Shown: positions 33,516 to 41,970, numbered from the stretch's first letter. The stretch is DNA of 64,000 nt from Bog-793 sp963823945 (GCA_963823945.1 CAWGNK010000007.1:62001-126000); one strand, 5' to 3'. The notes: generated from the letters alone by a model not told the origin. Numbers and translations are program-made.

Positions 33516-34532
33516 CTAGCGACCGAGGATCTCGTTGATGCGGGCCAGGTGCTCGGCCGGCAGGGGGCCGAAGCGGACCGCGCCCAGGTTCTCCTCGACC
33601 TGGGCGGCGGTCTTGAACCCGGGGATCGGCACGGCCGTCGGGCTGCGGGCCCACAGCCAGCCGAGCGCCCCCTGGACGAGGCTGCGCCCGCCGTCGGTGA
33701 GGATCTCGCGCAGCGCGTCGAGCTTGGCGAGCCATCTCGGCTCGGCGCTCCCGTCCGGCCGGAACATGTCGCCCCAGCCGAGCGAGGTCGCCTGGGCCCG
33801 CCAGTCGTCGGCGGGGAGGCGCGAGTCGACGCCGTACTTGCCCGAGAGGAACCCCGAGGCGAGCGGGCTGCGGATGAGGGCGGCCATCGAGGTCTCCTCG
33901 CAGAGCGCGAAGAACTCCGGCTTGTCCTCGAGGACGTTGCAGGCGAACTGCACCGCGGCGCAGGTGCCGCGCGCGGCCCAGCGCGCCGCCTTGGCAGGCA
34001 CGTCGCTGCTCCACCCGAAGTGCCGGATCAGCCCCTCACGCTGCAGGCCCTCGAGGCAACCGGCGGCCTCGTCGGCCGCGGCGTCGGGCAGTTCGCCGAC
34101 GTGGAGCTGGTAGAGGTCGATGTGGTCGCGGCCGAGCCGTCGCAGTGACGCCTCGCACGCCGACCTGATCTCACCCGGCGTCACGCGGATGCCACCGACG
34201 TTGTCGTCGCCCTCGTCCCCCATGGAGAAGCCGAACTTCGTGGCGATGAGGATCTCGTCGTGGCCCCGCAGCGTGGCTCCGACGAGCTGCTCGGAGTGGC
34301 CGCGGCCGTAGACGTTGGCGGTGTCGAAAAGCGTCACGCCGAGCTCGACGCCCCGTTGGATCGCGCGCACCGACTCGGCGTCGTCGACGGCACCCCAACC
34401 GATGGTGTGGCCGTCGTCGTGGGTGACCGGTCCGCCGATGGCCCAGCAGCCGAGTCCCATCGCGCCGAGCGCGGGGCCGTCGCTGCCGAGGCGGTGTACC
34501 GGAACGGCGTTCACCTGCGGGTTCTCGTTCAT
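33516..34532 (-). CDS. Aldo/keto reductase
   Basis: A 338-residue TIM-barrel oxidoreductase. GAMGLGCWAIGG is followed by TLFDTANVYGRGHSE (catalytic Asp and Tyr), IATKFG (Lys) and IDLYQLHVGE (His), completing the AKR tetrad. C-terminal PTAVPIPGFKTAAQVEENLGA is the NADPH-binding region. ATG 34532 is preceded by AAAGGAGGGTG, the strongest Shine-Dalgarno sequence seen in the window, and by a long untranslated stretch. It lies 32 bases upstream of the sugar kinase gene and may share its transcript; substrate unknown. Confidence 0.93.
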   Translation of the reverse strand: MNENPQVNAVPVHRLGSDGPALGAMGLGCWAIGGPVTHDDGHTIGWGAVDDAESVRAIQRGVELGVTLFDTANVYGRGHSEQLVGATLRGHDEILIATKFGFSMGDEGDDNVGGIRVTPGEIRSACEASLRRLGRDHIDLYQLHVGELPDAAADEAAGCLEGLQREGLIRHFGWSSDVPAKAARWAARGTCAAVQFACNVLEDKPEFFALCEETSMAALIRSPLASGFLSGKYGVDSRLPADDWRAQATSLGWGDMFRPDGSAEPRWLAKLDALREILTDGGRSLVQGALGWLWARSPTAVPIPGFKTAAQVEENLGAVRFGPLPAEHLARINEILGR

Positions 34533-34729
34533 CACCCTCCTTTGCGGGACACATTCTCCCTCATCGCCGGCCGCGGCCGACGGTTCTCCCGGGCCGTGGC
34601 CGCCGGTTCCGGCCGCGCACCGCACCCCGAACCGCCCGCCCGCCTCGTGAATCCCGAGGCTAACGGGGCTCCACCAGATTCTCGTTGGCCCGGGGACGGC
34701 GCCGACCAGGGCCGCCGGCCGCCCCGGTC
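34533..34729 (-). promoter_or_regulatory. Upstream region of the aldo/keto reductase gene, possible structured leader
   Basis: This 197-base gap holds a minus-strand TAGCCT (34662 to 34657) about 125 bases before the AKR start. The region between is GC-rich with several GGCCGG/CCGGCC inverted repeats and ends in AAAGGAGGGTG. A structured 5' leader is possible, but no known riboswitch class is recognised. Confidence 0.3.
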
Positions 34730-35587
34730 TCAGGGCGCAGGTTGGCCGCGCGGCGGACCGGCGTCGATGCGCGCCCGCGCGCCCGGCACGTCGCCGCGCC
34801 ACCAGCCCAGCGCCTCGACCCACCAGGTGAGCCCGGCCTGCGCGTAGGCGCCGATCCGTCCGGTCTCGTCAGCACCCGCGGTCGTCGCGCCCTCGACGGC
34901 GACGTCGAAGGGCGCGCCGCCCCGGAGCCCCGCGACGTAGTCGACGACCGCGCGCAGCTCGCTCGGGGGCATCGTCTCGCCGTAGCCGTAGGAGGCGTGG
35001 ATCGGGAAGACGCCGTCGAAACGCGCCGCCCGGCGGAACGGGGGGCGGTGCGGCCACCGGCCCCCGACCCAGATCGGCAGGCGCGGGCGTTGCAGCGGCA
35101 CCGGCCGCATCGGGGGCGCCGTCACCTGGAAGTGCTTGCCCGCGTGGGTGAAGGACTCGCCGGTCCACGAAGCGGTGACGATGTCGAGCGCCTCGTCGAG
35201 CCGTTCGGCCCGCGAGCGGTCGTCGGGTGACTGCCCGAATGCCGTGTACTCCTCGAGGCGCGACCCCAGCCCGACACCGAGGATGAACCGGCCGCCGGAC
35301 AGCTGGTCGATCGTCGCCGCACGCTTCGCGACCTCCCAGGGGAGCTGTCGCGCGAGCAGCGCCACGCAGAGCCCGAGCCGGATGCGCTCGGTCCGGGCCG
35401 CGATCGCGGCCAGGGTCACCCAGGGATCGACGACCGGCCAGTCGTCGGCGTACAGCAGGTGATCCCAGAGGAAGAAGCCGTCCCAGCCGGCCTGTTCGGC
35501 GGCGACGGCGAACTCGCAGAGCAGCCTCGGGTCGGCGAAGAGACCGACGTTGGGCAGGTCGATCGCGTAGCTGGGTTCGTGCATCAC
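34730..35587 (-). CDS. Luciferase-like (LLM class, probably F420-dependent) oxidoreductase
   Basis: A 285-residue bacterial-luciferase-family TIM barrel. FAVAAEQAGWDGFFLWDHLLY, WVTLAAIAARTERIRLGLCV, VAKRAATIDQLSGGRFILGVGLG and PIWVGGRWPHR are typical LLM-class segments; GGRFILGVG lines the flavin or F420 phosphate site. Actinobacterial members of this size usually use coenzyme F420, but FMN cannot be excluded. GTG 35587 and ATG 35584 are adjacent; CATGAT six bases before GTG favours 35587. Divergent from the tandem GNAT gene 44 bases away. Confidence 0.88.
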   Translation of the reverse strand: MMHEPSYAIDLPNVGLFADPRLLCEFAVAAEQAGWDGFFLWDHLLYADDWPVVDPWVTLAAIAARTERIRLGLCVALLARQLPWEVAKRAATIDQLSGGRFILGVGLGSRLEEYTAFGQSPDDRSRAERLDEALDIVTASWTGESFTHAGKHFQVTAPPMRPVPLQRPRLPIWVGGRWPHRPPFRRAARFDGVFPIHASYGYGETMPPSELRAVVDYVAGLRGGAPFDVAVEGATTAGADETGRIGAYAQAGLTWWVEALGWWRGDVPGARARIDAGPPRGQPAP

Positions 35588-35593
35588 CGCGCC

Positions 35594-35625
35594 ATCATGA
35601 CCGCGGCGCGCAACGACGGCAGGAT
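35594..35625. promoter_or_regulatory. Divergent -10-like pair (CATGAT minus, CAGGAT plus)
   Basis: On the minus strand CATGAT (35599 to 35594) lies six bases before GTG 35587; on the plus strand CAGGAT (35620-35625) lies six bases before ATG 35632. The first base departs from the TANNNT seen elsewhere, so both are weaker calls. Confidence 0.3.
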
Positions 35626-35631
35626 GTCGGC

Positions 35632-36636
35632 ATGGAGGTGCGCGACGCGACCAGTCACGACCGGGCGTGGCTGGCGGGCGTGCTGGCGCAAAGGTGGGGT
35701 TCGACCCTCATCGCCCGGCGCGGCACGCTCGTCGACGCGGGGGAGCTGCCGGGGCTCGTCGCCGAGATCGACGACGAAGCGGTGGGTCTCGCGACCTACG
35801 AGGAAGCCGGCGGGATGATCGAGATCGTGACCCTCGACGCCCTGGGCGGGCCCCGGGGGGTCGGCACGGCGCTCGTCGAGGCGCTGGTGGCGCGCGCCGG
35901 GGAGCGCCACTGCAGCCGGGTCTGGCTCGTCACGACGAACGACAACCTGCAGGCCCTGCGCTTCTACCAGCGGCGCGGGTTCCGGCTCGCCTGCCTCCAC
36001 GCCGGGGCGGTCGATAGGGCCCGCGCCCTGAAGCCCGGCATCCCCGTGGTCGGCTCCGGCGGCCTGGAGATCCACGACGAGATCGAGCTCGCCCGGGAGA
36101 TCCCCCCGGCGGGCGTGGCGGGCGACGCCGGTGCCGGCGGGGACGCGGCCGCCGAGGTCGTGCTGGAGAGGGTCGCCGAGCCCGGCAAGGCCGTGCTGGC
36201 GAGGCTCCTCCAGCTCTACCGGCACGACTTCTCGGCGTTCCGGCACGACGAGGTGGCCGAGGACGGCACCTTCGCGTATCGGTTCCTCGACGCGTACTTC
36301 CTGGAACCCGACCGGGAGGCCTGGTTCATCCGCCACGCGGGGGATCTCGCCGGGTTCGCGATGACGAGGACGACGCCGGGGGGCGCGACAGAGGTCGCCG
36401 AGTTCTTCGTCCTGCGTGCCCACCGCCGCGCGGGCGTCGGGCGCCGGGCGGCGGGGGAGCTTTTCTGTGGCCGGCCGGGCCGCTGGGAGGTCGCGTTCGA
36501 CGTGGCGAACGAGGAGGCGGCCCGTTTCTGGCCGGCGGTCGTCGCGTCGGCGGCGACCGGTCCGGTCGGCTGCACACGGGAGGCGCCGCCGGCCCGCACC
36601 CACGAGCAGGTGGTGCTGCGGTTCTCGACGCGTTGA
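35632..36636 (+). CDS. Tandem GNAT-domain acetyltransferase
   Basis: A 334-residue protein with two GNAT-type halves. In the first (residues 1-140) GGPRGVGTALVEALVARA is the acetyl-CoA pyrophosphate loop and NDNLQALRFYQRRGFRL the C-terminal strand-helix pattern. In the second (about 185-334) AEFFVLRAHRRAGVGRRAAGELF carries the Q/RxxGxG/A loop and DVANEEAARFW the final motif. Neither substrate is known. Both acetyl-CoA loops look usable. ATG 35632 is preceded at six bases by CAGGAT. Confidence 0.85.
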   Translation: MEVRDATSHDRAWLAGVLAQRWGSTLIARRGTLVDAGELPGLVAEIDDEAVGLATYEEAGGMIEIVTLDALGGPRGVGTALVEALVARAGERHCSRVWLVTTNDNLQALRFYQRRGFRLACLHAGAVDRARALKPGIPVVGSGGLEIHDEIELAREIPPAGVAGDAGAGGDAAAEVVLERVAEPGKAVLARLLQLYRHDFSAFRHDEVAEDGTFAYRFLDAYFLEPDREAWFIRHAGDLAGFAMTRTTPGGATEVAEFFVLRAHRRAGVGRRAAGELFCGRPGRWEVAFDVANEEAARFWPAVVASAATGPVGCTREAPPARTHEQVVLRFSTR

Positions 36637-36659
36637 GAACCGGCCGGACCCTCCGGGGC

Positions 36660-37208
36660 TCAGCCTCCCGACCGGGTGCCGGCGAACAGCCCGGCATCGG
36701 GGTGCGCGAGCCCCATCGCCGCGCCGAGGACCCTCCAGAACTCAGGCGAGCGGGCGACCCAGCGGACGGCTCCGAGGCCCTTGACCCCCTGGCAGCCCGT
36801 CGCGTCGACGTCGACCGCCGGGAAGGCGTGACCCTTGGCGGAGAACGCGAGGTGGTAGGTGATGCCCCAGTCGGCCGGGCAGTGCAGGCCCTTCTTCGGC
36901 ATCACCGGCAGCGCGCACAACGCCGTCGCGGCGTCGCGCACCGCGGCGGTCTTCGTGACGGTGACCGAGGCGGGGAAGGCGAAGTGGAAGTGGTTCTGGG
37001 GGATCGAGTTGGTGCGCGTGACTTCCAGGCGGTCGAGGCTGCCGCGCGAGCCGCACAGTGACGGCGTCGCCGCCGGCCGGGCGCTCGGCGAGGACGGATG
37101 GGAGATGGCGCCGGCGTTGGGGCCCGCGGCCAACAGCACCACTGCGGCGAGAAGCGTCGCCACGCCCACCCCGCTCCCGAACCGAGGACGTTCCGCACGT
37201 CGTTTCAC
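36660..37208 (-). CDS. Hypothetical exported protein
   Basis: A 182-residue protein with a Sec-type signal: basic MKRRAERPRF, hydrophobic VATLLAAVVLLAAG and a likely cleavage near AGA-IS (residue 34). The mature part has four cysteines (SLCGSRG, ALCALP, LHCPADW, TGCQGV) that could form two disulfides, and short strands such as SIPQNHFHFAF and ITYHLAFSA. I do not recognise the family. It is convergent with the GNAT gene, whose stop is 23 bases away. Confidence 0.7.
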   Translation of the reverse strand: MKRRAERPRFGSGVGVATLLAAVVLLAAGPNAGAISHPSSPSARPAATPSLCGSRGSLDRLEVTRTNSIPQNHFHFAFPASVTVTKTAAVRDAATALCALPVMPKKGLHCPADWGITYHLAFSAKGHAFPAVDVDATGCQGVKGLGAVRWVARSPEFWRVLGAAMGLAHPDAGLFAGTRSGG

Positions 37209-37397
37209 AGGTCCCGCCTCCTTTTCCGCGCACGAATCTCGCTCACCTATAGACGCTCCGGGAGCCCGGGAGGTTCGAATCCCGGGACGGCCGGGGAGAA
37301 GCCCTGGTCACCGGGTGGCCCCAAGACCGGGAGACGGGTCGCTCCCGGTCCGCGCCGCGGTGCCGACGGCGAGCCCCCAAGGCGCGCCGGCGCGTCC

Positions 37398-37892
37398 TCA
37401 GCGGCGCGGGAGGTGCACCTCCGCCTGCCATTTGCCGGTGAGACGCACGTTGCACAGGGCCCGGCCGGCCCGCAGGGCCCAGTCGAGGACCTTCTCGGGT
37501 GGCTCCCCGGCAGGCACCTGCAGGACCAGTCCCCGCCGCGCGTGGTCCTGTTCGACGAACCAGCCCCCGGGAACCGGGACGTCCTGGGCGCGCAGTCGCT
37601 GGGCGGCGAGCCGGCCGCAGGCGTGCATGATCCCGAGCCGCGTGGGCTCGCGCTGCCGGCGGTCCTGACCGGCCGGAACCCACGAGCACATCGTGACGCC
37701 GGGGTTCGCTCCGCCGAAGAAAGCCATGAGCCCGGTCGGCATCGTCGGCGCATCTTCGTCGTCGACGATCGCGGGCAGCAGGTTGATCCAGCCGTCCCGG
37801 GCCGCGGCGAGCTGGGTCATGCAGGCGACGACTCGCGCCTGGTCCTCGGGCGTGAACTCGAACCGCTCGACCCGTCGGCCTCCCGTTGCCAC
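37398..37892 (-). CDS. Hypothetical protein
   Basis: A 164-residue soluble protein without signal peptide. N-terminal RVERFEFTPEDQARVVACMTQLAAARDGWINLLPAI suggests a helical start, and the C-terminal half contains GGWFVEQDHARRGLVLQVPAG and VLDWALRAGRALC. No family recognised. GTG 37892 has GATGCT six bases upstream, like the leaderless genes of the window, which supports it as a real gene. Coding GC bias is typical of the window. Confidence 0.65.
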   Translation of the reverse strand: MATGGRRVERFEFTPEDQARVVACMTQLAAARDGWINLLPAIVDDEDAPTMPTGLMAFFGGANPGVTMCSWVPAGQDRRQREPTRLGIMHACGRLAAQRLRAQDVPVPGGWFVEQDHARRGLVLQVPAGEPPEKVLDWALRAGRALCNVRLTGKWQAEVHLPRR

Positions 37893-37982
37893 GTGGCCAG
37901 CATCTCAGGTCCCGGGGCTCCGTTGCGTCCGCGGAGCCCGTCTCCGGCCGGTGACCAGCGCACGGGGGACAAGGGACCTCTC

Positions 37983-38003
37983 GGGCCCCCTCCCGGGGGG
38001 CCC
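37983..38003 (-). terminator. Terminator-like hairpin after the lipoprotein gene
   Basis: GGGCCCCC at 37983-37990 can pair with GGGGGCCC at 37996-38003 around a short loop, 26 bases beyond the lipoprotein stop on the minus strand. No U-tract follows, so it may slow polymerase or stabilise the transcript end rather than act as a classical terminator. Confidence 0.3.
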
Positions 38004-38028
38004 GGTCGGTTCCGGTCGCCTCCCGGCT

Positions 38029-38802
38029 CTAGAGGCCCTGGAACCCGACCGTCAGGTTGCGCGTCGCGGTGAGGCCGTCCGTCGCGGTGACGTCGACCGG
38101 CGTGGCGATCACCAGGCGGGAGTTGTTGTCGGGCCGGTAGTAGGCGGCGACCGCCCACTGTCCGGGGGGCAGGTCGATCGAGTAGGCGTGCCCCGGCAGG
38201 ACGCCCTCGAAGTCCTGGCGACCGTCGCGGCAGCCGATGCCGAACGCCTCGGTACCCGGACACGCCTGCACGCCCATGTAGGCCACGCGCGTGAAGTTGC
38301 CGGGCGCGCCCGTCAGCTCGACGAGCCCGGCCACGGCCGGCCGGGTGTAGGTCTCGGTGAGGTTGCGGTGGATCACCCCGTGGCCCCGGATGGTGACCGA
38401 GATCGGCGCGCCCTCGACGATCTGGCCGTAGTCCGTGTAGTAGTACAGCCCGATCCACCATCGGCCGGACGTGGCCAGCAACACGGTGTAGCTGTTCTGG
38501 CCCCCGGCAGAGACCGTCGTGGATCCGCCGAACAGCGTGTGGCCGGCGCCGGCGACGTGCGGTCCCGACGGTGACGCGGTCGTGCCGCCCGCGCAGGCGA
38601 CGATGAACGGCTCCGGGGCCGGGCAGGCCTGGACGTAGAAGCCGGTGTCGTGCCAACCGGCCGGCGCGCCGACGATCAGCGCCGTCCCGGTGACACCCGC
38701 GACCCCCGGTGGCGTGCGCGCCGGCGTCGTGCTGCAGGCGGCGAGCACCGTCGCGGCGCCGAAAAGGACGAGCAGCTGCACGGGTCGCACGCGCCAGGCC
38801 AT
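38029..38802 (-). CDS. Putative lipoprotein with two tandem repeat domains
   Basis: A 257-residue secreted lipoprotein: short basic N-terminus, hydrophobic core and lipobox LAAC with acylated Cys23. The rest is an internal duplication. Repeat 1 (about 38-153) and repeat 2 (about 158-255) share TGAP or VGAP, VQACPxxExFxxxC, a YYxxD/YYRPD strand, and a final RNLT element. The cysteine pairs C60/C70 and C181/C191 have identical spacing, suggesting one disulfide per repeat. A beta-sandwich fold like Ig-type repeats is plausible. Function unknown. ATG 38802 is six bases after GATACT. Confidence 0.8.
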   Translation of the reverse strand: MAWRVRPVQLLVLFGAATVLAACSTTPARTPPGVAGVTGTALIVGAPAGWHDTGFYVQACPAPEPFIVACAGGTTASPSGPHVAGAGHTLFGGSTTVSAGGQNSYTVLLATSGRWWIGLYYYTDYGQIVEGAPISVTIRGHGVIHRNLTETYTRPAVAGLVELTGAPGNFTRVAYMGVQACPGTEAFGIGCRDGRQDFEGVLPGHAYSIDLPPGQWAVAAYYRPDNNSRLVIATPVDVTATDGLTATRNLTVGFQGL

Positions 38803-38808
38803 GGATCC

Positions 38809-38814
38809 AGTATC
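38809..38814 (-). promoter_or_regulatory. -10 GATACT of the lipoprotein gene
   Basis: On the minus strand GATACT (38814 to 38809) is followed by six bases and ATG 38802, which fixes the start at the signal peptide rather than at the longer upstream frame. Confidence 0.45.
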
Positions 38815-39004
38815 CACCTGCAGTAGGGGGAAGGCGAGAACCCTCCCCGGTGGCCGGCGCCTGGGGCGCGCCGGGCGGCGCTGCAACCCGCGCCGCGGCG
38901 CGAGCGCGTGCTACTCGGTCTCGCCGGGCTCCGTTCTGCCCGGCGGCGCAGATCCCCGGGTGAAGTGCGCGCCGCCGATGGACGGTCCTGCCCGCAAGCA
39001 GCTC

Positions 39005-39823
39005 TCAGGTCGGTCCCCGGCGGCCGACTCCTTTGAAGAACGTGTAGCAGAACACGCCGTCGGGCTCCGCGGTCCGGTTAAGGGCACGCACTCCCGCGTC
39101 GAAGTCCGCGGCATCGATGAGTCCCTCGCCGATCGCGGCCTCGCGTACGCCCTCGACCATCGCCGTGAAGGTCCTCCGGGTGAAGCCGTCCACCAGCTCC
39201 GGCCGGCTCGCGTCGACGTAGACCACCCGCGGGACCACCCGCACCGCGCCGAAGCCGGCCTCGACGAGCAGCGGGTAGACCCCCCGTCCGATGAGGGCGT
39301 TGCCGCCGGACCGACGTTGCAGCTCCACGAGGCAGCCGATCGCCCGCCGGGCGGCCGCGTTGTCGGGGTGGAAGTAGGCGGACCCGTGGTCGCCCTCGAT
39401 CACCGTGATGGTCCCGCCGGGTCGGAGCAGCCCGCGCAGGCGCCCCAGGGCGTCGACCGGGCGGGAGAGGTGCTCGAGGACGAAGCAGACGAAGACGTGG
39501 TCGAACGACTCGCGCTCGAAGGGCAGCTCGAAGATGTCCGCCCGCCGGAACTCGACGTTCGTGAGCCCCGCGGCCCCGGCCCGTCGCCGGGCCTCGTCGA
39601 GCGATCCGGCGGCGACGTCGACCGAGATGAACCGCGCCCCGGGGCTCCTTTGCGCGAGCGGGATGGTCTGGGCGCCGACGCCGCATCCGGCCTCCAGCAC
39701 CGTCGATCCCGGCGGGTAGGTGGTGTCGTGGTGGAGGAGCTCGACGAGCGTCCCGGCCTGGTCGAGCAGGCGGTCGTTCTCCCGGACTTCGTAGCCGTGC
39801 ACGTAGCCGTCGGTCACGGGCAC
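39005..39823 (-). CDS. Class I SAM-dependent methyltransferase
   Basis: A 272-residue Rossmann methyltransferase. VLEAGCGVGAQTIPLA is motif I, FISVDVAAGSLDEAR motif II with the ribose-binding Asp, RRADIFELPF motif III, FDHVFVCFVLEHL motif IV and LLRPGGTITVIEGDHG motif V. The C-terminal half (residues 140-272) is an extension for the acceptor. Substrate unknown; the EGDHGS and late CYTFFKG features recall methyltransferases acting on small metabolites. GTG 39823 or GTG 39817 may be the start. It lies downstream of menF on the same strand but 30 bases separate them. Confidence 0.88.
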   Translation of the reverse strand: MPVTDGYVHGYEVRENDRLLDQAGTLVELLHHDTTYPPGSTVLEAGCGVGAQTIPLAQRSPGARFISVDVAAGSLDEARRRAGAAGLTNVEFRRADIFELPFERESFDHVFVCFVLEHLSRPVDALGRLRGLLRPGGTITVIEGDHGSAYFHPDNAAARRAIGCLVELQRRSGGNALIGRGVYPLLVEAGFGAVRVVPRVVYVDASRPELVDGFTRRTFTAMVEGVREAAIGEGLIDAADFDAGVRALNRTAEPDGVFCYTFFKGVGRRGPT

Positions 39824-39853
39824 ATCAAACCACCTGGCGCCAGCGCCTCCCGC

Positions 39854-41170
39854 TCAGGGGCGCACGAAGGCGGCGAGCAGCGCCTGGAGCTTCAGCTGGG
39901 TCTCGGCGAGCTCGGCCGAGGGCTCGGACCCCTCGACGATGCCGACGCCGGCGAAAAGGCGCGCCGCCCTGCCGTCGACGAGCGCGGCCCGGATCCCGAT
40001 CCACCATTCCCCGTCGCCCGAGGCGTCGACCCAGCCGACCGGGCCGGCGAACAGTCCCCGGTCGAGCTGCTCGAACCTGGCGAGGTACTCGAGGGCCGCC
40101 CCGCGCGGCGTGCCCCCGACGGCGGGGGTCGGGTGGAGCTCGACGGCGAGCTCGAGCGCGCTCGGCAGGCACCCCCCGGGCGTCGCCCCGCGCAGGGTCG
40201 CGGACACCGGTGTCGCGAGGTGGGTGACGTTGCGCAGCTCGAGGAGCTCCGGGGAGTCGGGGACGACGAGGTCGTCGGCGTGGCCCGCGAAGGCGGCGGT
40301 GACGGCGTCGACGACGTAGCGGTGCTCGAGCCGGTCCTTGGGCGAGGCGAGCAGCCCGGCGGCGAGGCGGGCGTCCTCCCGGCGGTCTCCGCTCCGGGCG
40401 ACGGTGCCGGCGAGCGGGCGCGAGGTGATCTCGAGGCCGCGGCGCCGCACGAGGAGCTCCGGGCTCGCGCCGACGAATCCGTCGATGGCGAAAGCGGCGC
40501 ACGACGGGTGGAGGGCCCGGAGGCGTTCGAGGAGGTCGTGCTGGCGGAAGTCCCGGTTGGCGGCGAGGCCGACCTCGCGGACGAGGACGACCTTGTCGAG
40601 CTCGCCGCGACGGATCGCGTCACGTGCCGCGCCGACCCGGGCGAGGAAGTCCGCGTGGGGACGGACCGAGTCGACCCGGAAGCGGTCCGGGGCGGGCTCG
40701 CCCTGGCCGGCGTCGCCCGGCAGGTCGCAGACGAGCCCGAGTTCCCCGGGATCGGCGAGCTCGCGGTGCCCTCCGACGGCGACGGCCACGACGGCGTCCG
40801 GGGTGGCGACGACGGCGAGGCGGGGGATGACGAGGCTGCTCGGGGCCCTGGAGTCGAAAGGGAGGGCACCCAGAGCGAGGGGCCCGGGGCAGACCGCGTC
40901 GTCGCGGGAGCTCCCCGGGATGGCGGCGAGCAGCTGGTGGGCGGACCGAGGCGCCGCCGGCCCGGCCGCGCCGGCAGGGAACTCGAGGCGGGCGGCGACG
41001 CCCCAGGTGAGGACGGCGGCGCCGTCGCGTTCGATCACGCGCCCCTCGCGGAAGGCGTGGCGCCGCGCGCGCTCGACACGCTCGGGTTCGAGGCGAGCCG
41101 TGCGCCAGCTGAGCGCGCCCGGATCCAGCTCGGCCCCGTCGGGGGTCACGAGCCTGGCCCCGGCGGTCAC
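39854..41170 (-). CDS. menF: Isochorismate synthase
   Basis: A 438-residue chorismate-binding enzyme (MenF/EntC/DhbC type) making isochorismate for menaquinone. GELDKVVLVREVGL carries the catalytic Lys, FVGASPELLVRRRGLEITSRPLAGT and KDRLEHRYVVDAV the chorismate-binding segments, and LHPTPAVGGTPRGAALEYL the signature HPTPAVGG loop; VGIVEGSEPSAELAETQLKLQALL closes the fold. The start GTG 41170 overlaps the menG stop by four bases. Pairing with menG makes menaquinone the likely pathway rather than siderophore synthesis. Confidence 0.93.
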   Translation of the reverse strand: MTAGARLVTPDGAELDPGALSWRTARLEPERVERARRHAFREGRVIERDGAAVLTWGVAARLEFPAGAAGPAAPRSAHQLLAAIPGSSRDDAVCPGPLALGALPFDSRAPSSLVIPRLAVVATPDAVVAVAVGGHRELADPGELGLVCDLPGDAGQGEPAPDRFRVDSVRPHADFLARVGAARDAIRRGELDKVVLVREVGLAANRDFRQHDLLERLRALHPSCAAFAIDGFVGASPELLVRRRGLEITSRPLAGTVARSGDRREDARLAAGLLASPKDRLEHRYVVDAVTAAFAGHADDLVVPDSPELLELRNVTHLATPVSATLRGATPGGCLPSALELAVELHPTPAVGGTPRGAALEYLARFEQLDRGLFAGPVGWVDASGDGEWWIGIRAALVDGRAARLFAGVGIVEGSEPSAELAETQLKLQALLAAFVRP

Positions 41171-41970
41171 ACGCCTCCCCCGCCGGACGGAGCGGTGCTG
41201 GGCCGCGGGGCGGGCGGCCGGACGCCGTCGCGGGACGCCGTGATGATCTGGGCGATCCCGCCGTGAAGCGGGATCCGCTGTACCGCCACGAAGCCGGCAC
41301 CCTCGACGAGGGTTGCCATCTCGCCCGGCGAGGGCAGGTAGGCCACCGAGCGGGGCAGGTAGCGGTAGGCGTCGGCGTCGGAGAACAGGGCGCCGAGGCG
41401 GGGGACCACCCCGCGGAACCAGACCCGGTGTCCGAGGCCGACAATCCGCGAGCGCGGCTCGTCGACCTCGAGGAGCGAGATCCGGCCCCCGGGGCGCACG
41501 ACGCGCCCGGCCTCGGCGAGCACGGCGGCGAGATCGGCGAAGTTCCGCAGCGCGAACCCGCAGACAAGGCCGTCGACGGTCGCGGTCGCGATCGGCAGCA
41601 TCGCCCCGTCGGCCCGGACGAGCGGCACGGTGCCGGCCCTCGCCGCGGCGAGCATGTTCGCCGCGAAATCGACACCGACGCCGCGGTGGCCGGCTCTCGT
41701 CAGCTCGCGGCACAGGTCGCCGGTCCCGCACGCGAGATCGACGACGACCGACGGCGGCGCGAGTCCGAGCGCCGCGACGGCACGGCGCCGCCAGGTGCGG
41801 TCCAGGCCGAGCGAGATCAGCCGATTCATGAGGTCGTAGCGCGAGGCGATGCGGTCGAACATCGCCTCGACGGCGGCCGCCTTCTCAGGGCCGCGGGGCA
41901 GTGTCCCGTCGCCCGGCGCGGGCGCGTCCCGCCGGGTGGATCCCTCGTCGTTGTGCGGGCCGGACGTCAG
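41167..41970 (-). CDS. menG: Demethylmenaquinone methyltransferase, probable CTG start
   Basis: A UbiE/MenG methyltransferase for the last step of menaquinone synthesis: MFDRIASRYDLMNRLISLGLDR, VVDLACGTGDLCRELTRAGH (SAM site), GFALRNFADLAAVLAEAGRVVRPGG and RYLPRSVAYLPSPGEMATLVEGAGF. From the first in-frame ATG (41862) it is 231 residues, but the conserved LPRGPEKAAAVEAM just upstream is in frame and typical of the family. No ATG, GTG or TTG precedes it. CTG 41970 overlaps the upstream stop as CTGA and would give 267 residues, so it is proposed as the start. Confidence 0.9.
   Translation of the reverse strand: MTSGPHNDEGSTRRDAPAPGDGTLPRGPEKAAAVEAMFDRIASRYDLMNRLISLGLDRTWRRRAVAALGLAPPSVVVDLACGTGDLCRELTRAGHRGVGVDFAANMLAAARAGTVPLVRADGAMLPIATATVDGLVCGFALRNFADLAAVLAEAGRVVRPGGRISLLEVDEPRSRIVGLGHRVWFRGVVPRLGALFSDADAYRYLPRSVAYLPSPGEMATLVEGAGFVAVQRIPLHGGIAQIITASRDGVRPPAPRPSTAPSGGGGV

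Noticed and set aside
37264..37285. tRNA T-arm-like sequence (GGTTCGAATCC) suggesting a tRNA or attachment-site scar
   Set aside because: With the standard seven-base loop only two of five stem pairs form, and no acceptor, D or anticodon stem can be placed upstream. The string is better explained as a CCCGGGA/TCCCGGG inverted repeat.
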